From Mycolicibacterium fallax (GTDB taxonomy: Bacteria; Actinomycetota; Actinomycetes; Mycobacteriales; Mycobacteriaceae), in the NCBI RefSeq assembly GCF_010726955.1, contig NZ_AP022603.1, positions 496,001 through 560,000 of the forward strand: a stretch of 64,000 nucleotides of DNA, read 5' to 3'. A program made the position numbers and the translations under genes. Every line of letters starts with the position of its first letter. Within the stretch, counting starts at the first letter, position 1. The notes below the pieces were generated by a model. The model searched no databases. It saw only the letters and a program-made list of their open reading frames with translations, and was not told the DNA's origin. Positions 47,901 through 58,030 of the stretch are shown here, in pieces.

Positions 47901-48408
47901 CGGCGTGCGGCAGCTCGGCGACGCTGGCGGCCAGCAGCACCGGCTCGGTCTCGGCGACGATCGGGGTCAGGTCGGCGGCGCTGGAGCTGGTCTGCAGCGG
48001 CACGGTGACGGCGGCCAGCTGGGTGGTGGCGATGTCGACGGTGGTGTAGTCGGTGCTGGTGAAGCCCAGGATCGCGATCCGGTCGCCGGCGGCGACGGTG
48101 TCGGCCAGGGCGGCGGACACCGCGCTGACCCGGTGCCACAGCTCGCCGTAGCTCAGCGTGTCGAACCGGGGGAGCGGGGCGGCGGTGCGACGGCCGGTGG
48201 CCGGGTCGGTGCGGTGTTCGACGGCGCGTTCGCCCAGCGCGGGCCGGTCGGCGTAGCCGGTGAGCACCGCGCGCACCACCGCGGCCAGGCCCAGTGCGGG
48301 GTCGGGGGCGACCGCGGGGTCGGGTGCGGCGGCGGCGAACTGCGGGTCGGTGGCGTAGAGCCGGGCGATGCGGTCCCGCAGCCGCTGGTCCTGGGTGGTT
48401 TCGGTCAT
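44920..48408 (-). CDS. car: Carboxylic acid reductase (FadD9-type)
   Basis: 1162 residues. Adenylation domain (about 1-640) with LIYTSGSTGAPKGAMYP near 240-255 and GYYRTGDIFADLGEDRL; phosphopantetheine carrier domain with LGGDSLSALTF (Ser near 675); C-terminal NADPH Rossmann reductase starting LTGSTGFLGRYLLLDWLQR (about 766) with VSTIAVGDGI and NGYGNSKWAGEVLL (Tyr-Lys pair). The enzyme activates a carboxylic acid with ATP, loads it as thioester and reduces it to the aldehyde; it needs a phosphopantetheinyl transferase encoded elsewhere. Length and order fit the mycobacterial family (Rv2590). ATG 48408 follows an AAGGA site. Confidence 0.95.
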   Translation of the reverse strand: MTETTQDQRLRDRIARLYATDPQFAAAAPDPAVAPDPALGLAAVVRAVLTGYADRPALGERAVEHRTDPATGRRTAAPLPRFDTLSYGELWHRVSAVSAALADTVAAGDRIAILGFTSTDYTTVDIATTQLAAVTVPLQTSSSAADLTPIVAETEPVLLAASVAELPHAVELIGAGPAPARLLVFDLHDGDDDHRDALAQARTALAGTDVTVQTFAEAIAAGAGIAPPERAGDGADPLAMLIYTSGSTGAPKGAMYPASRVAAMWQAGGWQWDDLQAGAPAIVPCFLPMSHVMGRGVLYSALAAGGTAYFTARADLSTLLDDLAMIQPTQLNLVPRIWDMLYGEYRAERERAGELSPAEEDALIARVRARLLGDRAVLAMTGSAPISGELRDWAQRFLDLPLVEGFGSTEAGTVMVDGVLQRPPVTDYKLIDVPELGYLSTDRPHPRGELLLRSEQMFPGYYRRPELTAEMFDEDGYYRTGDIFADLGEDRLHYVDRRNNVLKLSQGEFVAVSKLEAAYLGSPLVRQIYLYANSARPYLLAVVVPTAAALAEPDEARRKALIAESLAQVAATAGLQSYEIPRDFLIETEPFSQANGLLTGIRKLAWPKLRARYGEALERRYTELAEGQAAELARLRATGADVPVQQTVQQAAAALLGAGAAEAAPDAHFTDLGGDSLSALTFGNLLRDIFGVDVPVGVIVSPATDLAGIAAHIEAARAGHTRPSFAGIHGRDATEVHAADLTLDKFLPAETLAAAPGLPGPAAEVRTVLLTGSTGFLGRYLLLDWLQRLAPVGGTVIALVRARDDETARARLDATFDTGDPALTAHYRRLAEAHLRVIAGDKGEENLGLDAAAWQQLATDVDLIVDPAALVNHLLPYSELFAPNALGTAELLRIALTSRIKPYLYVSTIAVGDGIAPGDFVEDADIRLASPTRAVNDSYANGYGNSKWAGEVLLREANDLCGLPVAVFRSDMILADTSYAGQLNLPDMFTRMMLSLVATGIAPGSFHELDAHGRRQPSHYDGLPVEFIAEAIDTLGTAVGPGQFRTYHVMNPHDDGLGMDEFVDWLIAAGHPIRRIDDYAEWLERFETALRALPDRQRQASLLPLLHNYAKPTPPLHGAPAPTAVFRAAVIAAGIGVDGDIPHITPAVITKYISDLTLLGLL

Positions 48409-48433
48409 AGTGACGTCCTTGTGAGCGTTATCG

Positions 48434-48460
48434 GTTACAGAAACTACGTTAGCGAAACTA
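48434..48460 (-). promoter_or_regulatory. Candidate operator upstream of the carboxylic acid reductase
   Basis: Two 13-bp direct repeats with period 14: GTTACAGAAACTA (48434-48446) and GTTAGCGAAACTA (48448-48460), differing at two positions. They lie 26-52 bases before the ATG, in the promoter region, so a repressor or activator could bind here. AAGGA at about 48416-48420 is the ribosome site. Confidence 0.5.
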
Positions 48461-48509
48461 ATTGATTTTCGACGAGTCGAACGGCTGCCGGTTTGCTGTG
48501 ATTTCCGGC

Positions 48510-49856
48510 TCAGCGGGGAAGCGCGGCGAGCACCTCCGCGAGCACGTCGAGGCCCTCGGTGAGCAGCGCGTCGCTGATCGTCAGCGGCGGCAGCAGGCGC
48601 AGCACGTTGCCGAAGGTGCCGCAGGTCAGCACGATCACCCCGGCCGCGTGCGCGCCCGCGGCCACCCGGCGGGTCAGCTCGGCGTCGGGTTCGGCGCCGC
48701 CGGGCCGGACCAGCTCCACCGCGATCATCGCGCCGCGGCCCCGCAGCTCGCCGATCCGGTCATCCTCGGCGGCCAGCCGGCCCAGCCGGTCCATGGTCAG
48801 CGCCCCGATCTGGCGGGCCCGGTCCACCAGCCCGTCGAGCTCCAGGGTCTCGATGGTCGCCAGCGCCGCCGCGCAGGCCACCGGGTTGCCGCCGTAGGTG
48901 CCGCCCAGCCCGGCGGCGTGCGGGGCGTCCATGATCTCCGCGCGGCCGGTCACCGCGGCCAGCGGCAGCCCGTCGGCGATGCCCTTGGCGGTGGCGATCA
49001 GGTCCGGTTCGATGCCCTCGTCCTCGCAGGCGAACATCGCCCCGGTGCGGGCGAAGCCGGTCTGCACCTCGTCGGCGATGAACACCACGCCGCGGTCTCG
49101 GCACCAGGCCAGCAGGGTCGGCAGGAAGCCCGGCGCCGGCACGATGAACCCGCCCTCGCCCTGGATCGGCTCGATGATCACCGCGGCCAGATTCGCGGCC
49201 CCGATCTGCTTGTCGAGCATCGCGATGGCCCGTTCGGCGGCCAGCGCGCCGTTGCCGGCCAGCTCCGGGTCGGACAGCGCATCGCGGTACGGGTAGGACA
49301 TCGGGGCCCGGTACACCTCCGGCGCGAACGGCCCGAACCCGCTCTTGTAGGGCATCGCCTTCGACGTCAGCGCCATGGTCAGGTTGGTCCGGCCGTGGTA
49401 GGCGTGGTCGAAGGCGGCGACCGCCTGCCTGCCGGTGTACGCGCGGGCGATCTTGACGGCGTTCTCGACGGCCTCGGCCCCGGAGTTGAACAGCGCCGAG
49501 CGCTTCGGGCCGCGGCCTGGGGTGAGCCGGTTGAGCTGCTCACAGACCTCGACGTAGCCCCGGTACGGGGTGACCATGAAGCAGGTGTGGGTGAACTCCG
49601 CCGCCGCGGCGGCGACCGCGGCGCTGACCCGCGGCGCGGCGTTGCCGACGGTGGTCACCGCGATGCCCGAGCCCAGGTCGATCAGCCGGTTGCCGTCGAC
49701 GTCCTCGACGATGCCGCCGCCGGCCCGGCGGGCGTACACCGGCAGCACCGAGGACACCCCGCGGGCGACCGCCGCCGAGCGCCGGACGGCCAGCTCCAGG
49801 GACCGGGGACCGGGGATGGCGGTGGCGAGCCGGCGGCTCTGTTCGACGGCGCTCAT
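48510..49856 (-). CDS. gabT: 4-aminobutyrate aminotransferase GabT
   Basis: 448 residues from ATG 49856 (MSAVEQSRRLATAIPGPRS); the frame extends 23 codons upstream without homology. Class III PLP aminotransferase: FNSGAEAVENAVKIAR, FDHAYHGRTNLTMALT, FIADEVQTGFARTGAMF and the PLP lysine in IATAKGIADGLPLAAV (about residue 290). It converts GABA and 2-oxoglutarate to succinate semialdehyde and glutamate. Upstream of the reductase on the same strand with a 101-bp gap; PLP use links it loosely to pdxST. Confidence 0.94.
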   Translation of the reverse strand: MSAVEQSRRLATAIPGPRSLELAVRRSAAVARGVSSVLPVYARRAGGGIVEDVDGNRLIDLGSGIAVTTVGNAAPRVSAAVAAAAAEFTHTCFMVTPYRGYVEVCEQLNRLTPGRGPKRSALFNSGAEAVENAVKIARAYTGRQAVAAFDHAYHGRTNLTMALTSKAMPYKSGFGPFAPEVYRAPMSYPYRDALSDPELAGNGALAAERAIAMLDKQIGAANLAAVIIEPIQGEGGFIVPAPGFLPTLLAWCRDRGVVFIADEVQTGFARTGAMFACEDEGIEPDLIATAKGIADGLPLAAVTGRAEIMDAPHAAGLGGTYGGNPVACAAALATIETLELDGLVDRARQIGALTMDRLGRLAAEDDRIGELRGRGAMIAVELVRPGGAEPDAELTRRVAAGAHAAGVIVLTCGTFGNVLRLLPPLTISDALLTEGLDVLAEVLAALPR

Positions 49857-49927
49857 GGCTGTGCAGCGTAGCCGCGGGGCCGACCGGAATCCCGGTCTGC
49901 GCGCCGATGATGGCAGACTTGTCAATC

Positions 49928-50242
49928 ATGGGTGAACTGACTGTCTTCTTGCCGCTGCTCATCGTGATGGGCGCGTTCATGTTCTTCGCCTCCCGGCGCC
50001 AGCGCAAAGCCATGCAGGCGACCATCGACCTGCACGAATCGCTGCGGGTTGGTGACCGGGTGCACACCACCGCCGGCCTGGAGGCCACCATCGTCGGAAT
50101 CACCGACGACAGCGTCGAGCTGATGATCGCTCCCGGCGTGGTGACCACCTGGATGAAGCTGGCGATCCGGGACAAGATCGAGCCGGAGATCGCCGAGGCC
50201 GCCGAGATCGAACTCGCCGACGGGGACGGCACCCGGGACTGA
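49928..50242 (+). CDS. yajC: Preprotein translocase subunit YajC
   Basis: 104 residues from ATG 49928. One N-terminal transmembrane helix (FLPLLIVMGAFMFFASRRQRKAM), then LRVGDRVHTTAGLEATIVGI and a small beta domain. Part of the SecDF-YajC accessory complex. Divergent from gabT. secD follows after 83 bp. Confidence 0.94.
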   Translation: MGELTVFLPLLIVMGAFMFFASRRQRKAMQATIDLHESLRVGDRVHTTAGLEATIVGITDDSVELMIAPGVVTTWMKLAIRDKIEPEIAEAAEIELADGDGTRD

Positions 50243-50325
50243 CCGCGGGCACGGACGTACCCTTCTTCGTGTTCGCGCACCGTCGGTGGCGCGATCCCGC
50301 TCGGACTTTTTAGGAGACACGACAC

Positions 50326-52116
50326 GTGGCCACGGCTAATACGACGGTGCATCCGTACCGCTGGCTGGCGCTGTTCCTGGTGTTGCTGATCGGCGTCTTC
50401 GCGCTGGTCTTCGCGACCGGTGACCGCAAGGCCGAGCCGAAACTGGGTATCGACCTGCAGGGCGGCACCCGGGTGACGCTGACCGCGCGCACCCCGGACG
50501 GTTCGACGCCGACCCGGGAGGCCCTGCAGCAGGCCCAGCAGATCATCTCCGCCCGCGTCGACGGGATCGGGGTGTCCGGGTCCGAGGTCGTCATCGACGG
50601 CGACAACCTGGTCATCACGGTGCCCGGCGCCGACGGCAGCGCCGCGCGCAACCTGGGCCAGACCGCCCGGCTCTACGTGCGTCCGGTGGTGAAGTCCTGG
50701 CCGGCCGAGGCGCTGGCGGCTGCCGCCGGCCAGCAGGGCGGTGCTCCCGGCGTGCCCGGTGCCCCCGCGGTTCCCGGCGCTCCCGAAATGCCCGGTGCCC
50801 CCGCGGTTCCCGGTGCCCCCGAAGTGCCCGGTGCCCCCGCGCCCGGTGCTCCCGCGCCCGGCCCGGCCCCGGCCCAGCCGCGGCCGTACCCGCTGGACCC
50901 GGCGACCCCGACCCCGGCACCCGAGCCGGCTCCCGCCCCCGCCCCGGCGGTCCAGGTGCCGGAGGCCCCCGGGGACACCCAGGGCATTCCCCGGGACCGC
51001 AAGGCGCTGGCCGAGCGGATCAAGTTCGAGAAGGAACTGCGCCAGTCCACCAACCAGAACGTGCTGGTGTACGCCGGCGTCCCCTACACCGCGATGCGCT
51101 GCGACAAGGAGGACGTGCTGGCCGGCAACGACGACCCGGAGCTGCCGCTGGTCGCCTGCTCGCAGGACGGCCAGACCGTCTACCTGCTGGACAAGTCGAT
51201 CATCAGCGGCGAGGAGATCGCCGACGCGAGTTCGGGCCTGGACCAGCAGCGCGGCGAGTACGTCGTCAACGTGACGTTCAAGGGCAAGGCCGTCGACACC
51301 TGGGCCGACTTCACCGCGGCCAACGTCGGCACCCAGACCGCGTTCGTGCTCGACTCGCAGGTGGTCAGCGCGCCGCAGATCCGCTCGGCGATCCCCGGTG
51401 GCAACACCCAGATCACCGGCAGCTTCAACGCCGGCACGGCCAAGGAACTGGCCAACGTGCTCAAGTACGGCTCGCTGCCGCTGTCCTTCGAGTCCTCGCA
51501 GGCCGAGACGGTCTCGGCGACCCTGGGCCTGACCTCGCTGCGGGCCGGCCTGATCGCCGGCGCGGTGGGCCTGATCGCGGTGCTGCTGTACTCGCTGTTC
51601 TTCTACCGGGTGCTCGGCCTGCTGGTCGCGCTGTCGCTGGTCGCCGCGGGCGCGATGATCTACGCGATCCTGGTGTTGCTGGGCAGGCAGATCGGCTACA
51701 CCCTCGACCTGGCCGGCATCGCCGGTCTGATCATCGGTATCGGCATGACCGCGGACTCCTTCGTGGTGTTCTTCGAACGCATCAAGGACGAAATCCGGGA
51801 GGGCCGGTCGTTCCGGTCCGCGGTGCCGCGCGGTTGGACCCGGGCCCGCAAGACCATCGTCTCGGGCAACGCGGTCACCTTCATCGCCGCCGCGGTGCTC
51901 TACGTGCTGGCGATCGGCCAGGTCAAGGGCTTCGCGTTCACCCTGGGCCTGACCACCATCCTGGACCTGGTGGTGGTGTTCCTGGTGACCTGGCCGTTGG
52001 TCTACCTGGCCAGCAAGTCCACCTTCATGGCCAAGCCGATCTGCAACGGTCTCGGCGCGGTCCAGCAGGTGGCCCGGGAACGGCGCAGCGCCGCCGCCAC
52101 GACGGGGCGGAGGTAG
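50326..52116 (+). CDS. secD: Protein translocase subunit SecD with Pro/Gly/Ala-rich insertion
   Basis: 596 residues from GTG 50326 (GGAGA 10 bases upstream). TM1 near 10-28, signature [14 protein letters not shown] near 45-58, the periplasmic domain, then five C-terminal helices with [20 protein letters not shown] and [20 protein letters not shown]. Between residues about 139 and 213 it contains a low-complexity stretch of [15 protein letters not shown] repeats followed by a Pro/Ala tract, in the extracytoplasmic domain. SecDF uses the proton motive force to help exported proteins leave the channel. Confidence 0.96.
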   Translation: MATANTTVHPYRWLALFLVLLIGVFALVFATGDRKAEPKLGIDLQGGTRVTLTARTPDGSTPTREALQQAQQIISARVDGIGVSGSEVVIDGDNLVITVPGADGSAARNLGQTARLYVRPVVKSWPAEALAAAAGQQGGAPGVPGAPAVPGAPEMPGAPAVPGAPEVPGAPAPGAPAPGPAPAQPRPYPLDPATPTPAPEPAPAPAPAVQVPEAPGDTQGIPRDRKALAERIKFEKELRQSTNQNVLVYAGVPYTAMRCDKEDVLAGNDDPELPLVACSQDGQTVYLLDKSIISGEEIADASSGLDQQRGEYVVNVTFKGKAVDTWADFTAANVGTQTAFVLDSQVVSAPQIRSAIPGGNTQITGSFNAGTAKELANVLKYGSLPLSFESSQAETVSATLGLTSLRAGLIAGAVGLIAVLLYSLFFYRVLGLLVALSLVAAGAMIYAILVLLGRQIGYTLDLAGIAGLIIGIGMTADSFVVFFERIKDEIREGRSFRSAVPRGWTRARKTIVSGNAVTFIAAAVLYVLAIGQVKGFAFTLGLTTILDLVVVFLVTWPLVYLASKSTFMAKPICNGLGAVQQVARERRSAAATTGRR

Positions 52117-52120
52117 TCCG

Positions 52121-53437
52121 GTGACGGGCAGGCACAGCGGGGATCACGACGACACCGCCGGCGAGGACAGGAAAGAGCAGCACGTGAGCGAGCCGAGGGT
52201 GGGCCTGACCAAGGCCAAGGCCAGCGACGAGGCGCCGCCGGTCAGCGTCGGTGCCGTCGAGCAGACCGAGAGCACCGAGCCGGCCGAGAGCGCGCCCAAG
52301 CACGGCTTCCTGAACCGGCTCTACACCGGCACCGGCGGCTTCGACGTGATCGGCAAGCGCAAGCTGTGGTACGCGGTCAGCGGCATCATCCTCGCGATCG
52401 CCGTGCTGAGCATGGTGCTGCGCGGCTTCACCTTCGGCATCGACTTCGAGGGCGGCACCAAGGTCTCCATCCCGGCCGGCGACCCCGCGATCAGCACCAC
52501 GCAGGTCGAGGAGGTCTTCAGCCAGGCACTGGGCACCGCGCCGGAGTCGGTGGTGCTGGTCGGCAGCGGCGAGTCGGCGACCGTGCAGGTGCGCTCGGAG
52601 ACGCTGACCGGTGAGCAGACCGACGAGCTGACCGCGGCGCTGGTCGAGGCGTTCCACCCCAAGGGCCCCGACGGGCAGCCCGGCCCGGAGGCGATCAGCA
52701 GCTCCGATGTGTCACCGACCTGGGGCGGGCAGATCACCAACAAGGCGCTGATCGCGCTGGTGGTGTTCGTGCTGATCGTCAGCATCTACATCGCCGTGCG
52801 CTACGAGAGATACATGGCGATTTCGGCGCTGGCGACGATGTTCTTCGACCTCGTCGTCACCGCCGGGGTGTATTCGCTGGTCGGCTTCGAGGTCACCCCC
52901 GCCACCGTGATCGGGCTGCTCACCATCCTCGGCTTCTCGCTGTACGACACCGTCATCGTCTTCGACAAGGTCGAGGAGAACACCGAGGGCTTCGAGCACA
53001 CCACCCGTCGCACCTACGCCGAGCAGGCCAACCTGGCGGTCAACCAGACCTTCATGCGTTCGATCAACACCAGCGTCATCTCGGCGCTGCCGATCATCGC
53101 GCTGATGATCATCGCGGTGTGGCTGCTCGGCGTCGGCACCCTGCAGGACCTGGCGCTGGTGCAGCTGGTCGGCGTCGTGGTCGGCACCTACTCGTCGATC
53201 TACTTCGCCACCCCGCTGCTGGTGTCGATGCGGGAACGCACCGAGCTGGTCGGCAACCACACCCGCCGGGTGCTCAAGAAGCGGGCGCGGGCGGCAGGCA
53301 CCGATCGGGCCGAGGAGTCCGGCGGCGACGAGCTCGTCGAGGCCGCCGCCGCGAAGACCCCGGCGAAGGCCGCGGCCGCCGGCGGCACCGGTCGACCGAG
53401 CCGGCCCACCGGCAAGCGCAAGTCGCCGCGAAACTAG
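52121..53437 (+). CDS. secF: Protein translocase subunit SecF
   Basis: 438 residues from GTG 52121, 4 bp after secD; GTG 52184 (VSEPRVGLTKAK) preceded by AGGAAAGAG is a credible alternative start. GFTFGIDFEGGTKVSIPAG is the SecF signature, and VRYERYMAISALATMFFDLVVT with GFSLYDTVIVFDKVEEN form the conserved membrane part. The charged C-terminal tail is Lys/Ala-rich. Works with SecD and YajC. Confidence 0.96.
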   Translation: MTGRHSGDHDDTAGEDRKEQHVSEPRVGLTKAKASDEAPPVSVGAVEQTESTEPAESAPKHGFLNRLYTGTGGFDVIGKRKLWYAVSGIILAIAVLSMVLRGFTFGIDFEGGTKVSIPAGDPAISTTQVEEVFSQALGTAPESVVLVGSGESATVQVRSETLTGEQTDELTAALVEAFHPKGPDGQPGPEAISSSDVSPTWGGQITNKALIALVVFVLIVSIYIAVRYERYMAISALATMFFDLVVTAGVYSLVGFEVTPATVIGLLTILGFSLYDTVIVFDKVEENTEGFEHTTRRTYAEQANLAVNQTFMRSINTSVISALPIIALMIIAVWLLGVGTLQDLALVQLVGVVVGTYSSIYFATPLLVSMRERTELVGNHTRRVLKKRARAAGTDRAEESGGDELVEAAAAKTPAKAAAAGGTGRPSRPTGKRKSPRN

Positions 53438-53448
53438 GCGGTGCGAGC

Positions 53449-55098
53449 ATGACCGCCCGTGCGACCGTCCGCCGGCTGGCCGCCGCCACACTGGCCGTCG
53501 CGCTGGCCGGCGCCACCGTGTCCGGCTGCAGCAGCACCGCCGACGACGTCGACTACGCGGTCGGCGGGGTGCTGGACACCTACAACACCAACACCGTCGA
53601 CGGCGCGGCGTCGGCGGGCCCGCAGGCGTTCGCCCGGGTGCTGACCGGGTTCAGCTACCACGGCCCGGACGGTCAGGTGGTCGCCGATCACGACTTCGGC
53701 ACCGTCTCGGTGGCCGGCCGCGCGCCGCTGGTGCTCGACTACCAGATCTCCGACAACGCCGTCTACTCCGACGGCATCCCGGTGACCTGCGACGACATGC
53801 TGCTCACCTGGGCCGCCCAGTCCGGCCGGTTCCCCCAGTTCGGCGCCGCCAGCCGGGCCGGCTACACCGACATCGCCGGGCTGGAGTGCCAGGCCGGGGC
53901 CAAGAAGGCCCGGGTCACCTTCATCAACGACCGCAACTTCGTCGACCACCTGCAGCTGTTCGGCGCCACGTCGATGATGCCGGCGCACGTGCTGTCCGAC
54001 CGGCTCGGCTACGGCGTCACCGAGGCGATCCAGGCCGTCGACCCGGTCCGGATCGCCGAGATCGCCGAGGCCTGGAACACCACCTGGGCGCTGAGCCCCG
54101 GGGTGGATACCGCGGGCTTCCCGTCCTCGGGCCCGTACCGGATCGACAGCGTGCGCGACGACGGCGCGGTGCTGCTGGTCGCCAACGAACGCTGGTGGGG
54201 CAGCAAACCGATCACCGCCCGGGTCACGGTGTGGCCGCGCAGCATCGAGATCCAGGATCGGCTCGACGACCGGGCCGTCGACGTCGTCGACGTGCCGGCC
54301 GGATCCTCGGGCACCCTGTCGGTGCCCGATGACTTCGACCGCGTCGAGAAGCCGTCGGCCGGCATTCAGCAGCTGTTCTTCGCGCCGGTTGGGGTGGCGT
54401 CGGTGATCCCGGCGCGGCGCGCCATCGCGCTGTGCACCCCGCGCGAGGAGATCGCCCGCAACGCCGGGGTACCGCTGAGCAACGCCCGGCTCAACCCGGC
54501 CGCCGACGACGCCTTCAGCCCGGTGGAGAACGTGCCCGAGTCCGGCGGACCGTTCGTCAACGGGGACCCGGCCGCCGCCCGCGCCTCGCTCGGCGGCAAA
54601 CCGCTGAACGTCCGGATCGGCTACCGGGCGCCGAACGCCCGGCTGGCCGCCGTCGTCGGCGCCATCGCGCGGGCCTGCCAGCCCGCCGGGATCCTGGTCG
54701 AGGACGCCGCGGGCCCCGACGTCGGCCCGTCGTCGCTGCAGTCCGGCGCCATCGACGTGCTGGTCGCCGGGACCGGGGGAGCCAGCGGCTCCGGATCGAC
54801 CGGCTCCTCGGCGATGGACGCCTACCAATTCCACAGCGCCAACGGCAACAACCTGCCGCGCTACATCAACCCGGCCGTCGACGGCATCGTCAGCGCGCTG
54901 GCGGTCACCACCGACCCCAAGGAGCAGACCCGGCTGCTGCGCGACGGCGACGTCGCGCTGTGGGAGGACATGCCGACGCTGCCGCTGTACCGGCAGCAGC
55001 GACTGCTGCTCACCTCGAAGAAGATGCACGCGGTGACGTCCAACGTGACCAAGTGGGGCGCGGGCTGGAACATGGACCGCTGGCAGCGGTCCAAGTGA
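53449..55098 (+). CDS. ABC-type peptide/solute-binding lipoprotein (Rv2585c-like)
   Basis: 549 residues from ATG 53449. Signal peptide with lipobox TVSGC (Cys27). The SBP_bac_5 fold is seen in [43 protein letters not shown] and NERWWG. No permease or ATPase genes are adjacent, so it may serve a distant transporter or a non-transport role. Constant association with secDF and apt is conserved in mycobacteria. GTGA overlap with apt. Confidence 0.9.
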   Translation: MTARATVRRLAAATLAVALAGATVSGCSSTADDVDYAVGGVLDTYNTNTVDGAASAGPQAFARVLTGFSYHGPDGQVVADHDFGTVSVAGRAPLVLDYQISDNAVYSDGIPVTCDDMLLTWAAQSGRFPQFGAASRAGYTDIAGLECQAGAKKARVTFINDRNFVDHLQLFGATSMMPAHVLSDRLGYGVTEAIQAVDPVRIAEIAEAWNTTWALSPGVDTAGFPSSGPYRIDSVRDDGAVLLVANERWWGSKPITARVTVWPRSIEIQDRLDDRAVDVVDVPAGSSGTLSVPDDFDRVEKPSAGIQQLFFAPVGVASVIPARRAIALCTPREEIARNAGVPLSNARLNPAADDAFSPVENVPESGGPFVNGDPAAARASLGGKPLNVRIGYRAPNARLAAVVGAIARACQPAGILVEDAAGPDVGPSSLQSGAIDVLVAGTGGASGSGSTGSSAMDAYQFHSANGNNLPRYINPAVDGIVSALAVTTDPKEQTRLLRDGDVALWEDMPTLPLYRQQRLLLTSKKMHAVTSNVTKWGAGWNMDRWQRSK

Positions 55099-55634
55099 GC
55101 GCCCGGACCCTCGGCGCCGCCCGCGCGCTGATCGGGGAGCTGACCCGGGAGGTCGACGACTTCCCGGAACCCGGCGTGCAGTTCAAGGACCTGACCCCGG
55201 TGCTGGCCGACCGGCGCGGGCTGGCCGCGGTGACCGCGGCGCTGGCCGAGGTCGCCGCGGACGCCGACCTGATCGCCGGCATCGACGCCCGCGGCTTCCT
55301 GCTCGGCGCGGCGGTGGCCACCCGGCTCGACGTCGGCATGCTCGCGGTGCGCAAGGGCGGCAAGCTGCCGCCGCCGGTGCTGCGCCAGGAGTACCTGCTG
55401 GAGTACGGCTCGGCGGTGCTGGAGATCCCGGCGGCCGGCATCGAGTTGGCCGGCCGGCGGGTCTGGATCATCGACGACGTGCTGGCCACCGGCGGCACCG
55501 TGGCGGCCGCCGGGGCACTGCTGACCGAGGCGGGTGCGGCCGTCGCCGGGGCGGGGGTGGTGCTGGAACTGGCCGCGCTGGACGGACGCGCCCGGGTCGC
55601 ACCATTGCCGGTCACCAGCCTTAGCGTGGCATGA
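55095..55634 (+). CDS. apt: Adenine phosphoribosyltransferase
   Basis: 179 residues from GTG 55095. [17 protein letters not shown], the [15 protein letters not shown] loop, RKGGKLP and the PRPP motif [14 protein letters not shown] are intact. Salvages adenine to AMP. Directly upstream of relA, a linkage conserved in actinobacteria. Confidence 0.96.
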   Translation: MSARTLGAARALIGELTREVDDFPEPGVQFKDLTPVLADRRGLAAVTAALAEVAADADLIAGIDARGFLLGAAVATRLDVGMLAVRKGGKLPPPVLRQEYLLEYGSAVLEIPAAGIELAGRRVWIIDDVLATGGTVAAAGALLTEAGAAVAGAGVVLELAALDGRARVAPLPVTSLSVA

Positions 55635-55658
55635 GGGAATAAGCTCGGTAACCGCGAC

Positions 55659-55696
55659 GTCGTCCACGGACCGGAGATGTCGTCCACGGACCGGAG
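55659..55696 (+). repeat. Tandem 18-bp duplication in the relA leader, each with a ribosome-site-like end
   Basis: GTCGTCCACGGACCGGAG at 55659-55676 and 55679-55696 (period 20). The second copy ends in the GGAG that serves as the relA ribosome site; the first copy carries the same GGAG 20 bases upstream, followed by ATG (out of use). Confidence 0.85.
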
Positions 55697-55705
55697 GTGA
55701 GTGCC

Positions 55706-58030
55706 ATGGCGGAGGACACCGACCAGGTGCTGGATACGGTCCCGCCCGCCGAACCGGCCAAGCCCAGCGCGACCAGTGCGTCGCGCCGGGTCCGGGCCCG
55801 GCTGGCCCGGCGGATGACCGCGGCCCGCCCCGGCTTCAACCCGGTGCTCGAACCGCTGGTCGCGGTGCACCGCGAGGTGTACCCGAAGGCCGACGTCGCG
55901 ATCCTGCTGCGTGCCTACGCCGTCGCCGAGGAACGCCACGCCACCCAGCTGCGTAGGTCCGGCGACCCGTACATCACCCATCCGCTGGCCGTCGCCAACA
56001 TCCTGGCCGAGCTCGGCATGGACACCACCACGCTGGTCGCCGCGCTGCTGCACGACACCGTGGAGGACACCGGCTACTCGCTGGCGCAGCTGGAGATCGA
56101 CTTCGGCGAGGAGGTCGGCCACCTCGTCGACGGCGTCACCAAGCTGGACAAGGTGGTGCTCGGCAGCGCGGCCGAGGGCGAGACGATCCGCAAGATGATC
56201 ATCGCGATGGCCCGCGACCCGCGGGTGCTGGTGATCAAGGTCGCCGACCGGCTGCACAACATGCGCACCATGCGGTTCCTGCCGCCGGAGAAGCAGGCCA
56301 CCAAGGCCCGGGAGACCCTGGAGGTGATCGCCCCGCTGGCGCACCGGCTGGGCATGGCCACGGTCAAGTGGGAGCTGGAGGACCTGTCCTTTGCGATCCT
56401 GCACCCCAAGCGCTACGACGAGATTGTCCGGCTGGTCGCGGACCGGGCGCCGTCCCGGGACACCTACCTGGCCAAGGTGCGCGCCGAGATCGTCAGCACG
56501 CTGAACGCCTCCCGGATCGACGCCACCGTGGAGGGCCGGCCCAAGCACTACTGGTCGATCTACCAGAAGATGATCGTCAAGGGCCGCGACTTCGACGACA
56601 TCCACGACCTGGTCGGGGTGCGGATCCTGTGCGACGAGATCCGGGACTGCTACGCCGCCGTCGGCGTGGTGCACGCGCTGTGGCAGCCGATGGCAGGCCG
56701 GTTCAAGGACTACATCGCCCAGCCCCGGTACGGGGTGTACCAGTCGCTGCACACCACGGTGATCGGCCCGGAGGGCAAGCCGCTTGAGGTGCAGATCCGC
56801 ACCCGCGACATGCACCGCACCGCCGAGTACGGCATCGCCGCGCACTGGCGCTACAAGGAGGCCAAGGGCCGCAACGGGGTGCCGCACCCGCACGCCGCCG
56901 CCGAGGTCGACGACATGGCCTGGATGCGCCAGCTGCTGGACTGGCAGCGAGAGGCCGCCGACCCCGGGGAGTTCCTGGAGTCGCTGCGCTACGACCTGGC
57001 CGTCGCGGAGATCTTCGTGTTCACCCCCAAGGGCGACGTGATGACGCTGCCGGCCGGCTCCACCCCGGTCGACTTCGCCTACGCCGTGCACACCGAGGTC
57101 GGGCACCGCTGCATCGGCGCCCGGGTCAACGGCCGGCTGGTCGCGCTGGAGCGCAAGCTGGAAAACGGCGAAGTGGTGGAGGTGTTCACCTCCAAGGCGC
57201 CCAACGCCGGGCCGTCGCGGGACTGGCAGGGCTTCGTGGTCTCCCCGCGCGCCAAGGCCAAGATCCGGCAGTGGTTCGCCAAGGAGCGCCGCGAGGAGGC
57301 GCTGGAGTCGGGCAAGGACGCCATCGCCCGCGAGGTGCGCCGCGGCGGGCTGCCGCTGCAGCGGCTGATGAGCGCGGACTCGATGGGCGCGCTGGCCCGG
57401 GAACTGCGCTACCTCGACGTCTCGGCGCTCTACACCGCGGTCGGTGAGGGGCACATCTCGGCCCGGCACGTGGTGCAGCGGCTGCAGGCGCAGCTCGGCG
57501 GGGCCGACGAGATCGCCGACGAGATCGCCGAGCGGTCCACCCCGTCGAGCTTTCCGACCCGGCAGCGCAGCAACGACGACACCGGGGTGGCGGTGCCCGG
57601 GGCGCCGGGCACCCTCACCAAACTGGCCAAATGCTGCACGCCGGTGCCCGGCGACGCGATCATGGGCTTCGTCACCCGCGGCGGCGGGGTCAGCGTGCAC
57701 CGCACCGACTGCACCAACGCCACCTCGCTGCAGCAGCAGCCCGAGCGGATCATCGAGGTGCGGTGGGCGCCCGGGCCGAGCTCGGTGTTCCTGGTGGCGA
57801 TCCAGGTGGAGGCCCTGGACCGGCACCGGCTGCTCTCCGACGTCACCCGGGTGCTGGCCGACGAGAAGGTCAACATCCTCTCGGCGTCGGTGACCACCTC
57901 CGATGACCGGGTGGCGATCAGCCGGTTCACCTTCGAGATGGGCGACCCCAAGCACCTGGGCCACGTGCTCAACGTGGTGCGCAACGTCGAGGGTGTCTAC
58001 GACGTGTACCGGGTGACTTCCGCGGCCTGA
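55706..58030 (+). CDS. relA: Bifunctional (p)ppGpp synthetase/hydrolase RelA (Rsh)
   Basis: 774 residues from ATG 55706 (GGAGGT 7 bases upstream; GTG 55697 is in frame). HD hydrolase: [12 protein letters not shown] (His92) and [10 protein letters not shown] (His116-Asp117). Synthetase: [13 protein letters not shown] and [14 protein letters not shown] near 270-300. TGS domain [21 protein letters not shown] near 435, and a C-terminal ACT/RIS region with [17 protein letters not shown]. Both catalytic halves look intact. It makes and removes the stringent-response alarmone. Confidence 0.97.
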   Translation: MAEDTDQVLDTVPPAEPAKPSATSASRRVRARLARRMTAARPGFNPVLEPLVAVHREVYPKADVAILLRAYAVAEERHATQLRRSGDPYITHPLAVANILAELGMDTTTLVAALLHDTVEDTGYSLAQLEIDFGEEVGHLVDGVTKLDKVVLGSAAEGETIRKMIIAMARDPRVLVIKVADRLHNMRTMRFLPPEKQATKARETLEVIAPLAHRLGMATVKWELEDLSFAILHPKRYDEIVRLVADRAPSRDTYLAKVRAEIVSTLNASRIDATVEGRPKHYWSIYQKMIVKGRDFDDIHDLVGVRILCDEIRDCYAAVGVVHALWQPMAGRFKDYIAQPRYGVYQSLHTTVIGPEGKPLEVQIRTRDMHRTAEYGIAAHWRYKEAKGRNGVPHPHAAAEVDDMAWMRQLLDWQREAADPGEFLESLRYDLAVAEIFVFTPKGDVMTLPAGSTPVDFAYAVHTEVGHRCIGARVNGRLVALERKLENGEVVEVFTSKAPNAGPSRDWQGFVVSPRAKAKIRQWFAKERREEALESGKDAIAREVRRGGLPLQRLMSADSMGALARELRYLDVSALYTAVGEGHISARHVVQRLQAQLGGADEIADEIAERSTPSSFPTRQRSNDDTGVAVPGAPGTLTKLAKCCTPVPGDAIMGFVTRGGGVSVHRTDCTNATSLQQQPERIIEVRWAPGPSSVFLVAIQVEALDRHRLLSDVTRVLADEKVNILSASVTTSDDRVAISRFTFEMGDPKHLGHVLNVVRNVEGVYDVYRVTSAA

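Noticed and set aside
45196..48465. A 1089-codon plus-strand open frame
   Set aside because: Antisense shadow of the carboxylic acid reductase; composition is Gly/Gln/His/Val-rich and repetitive, while the minus strand shows three recognisable catalytic domains.
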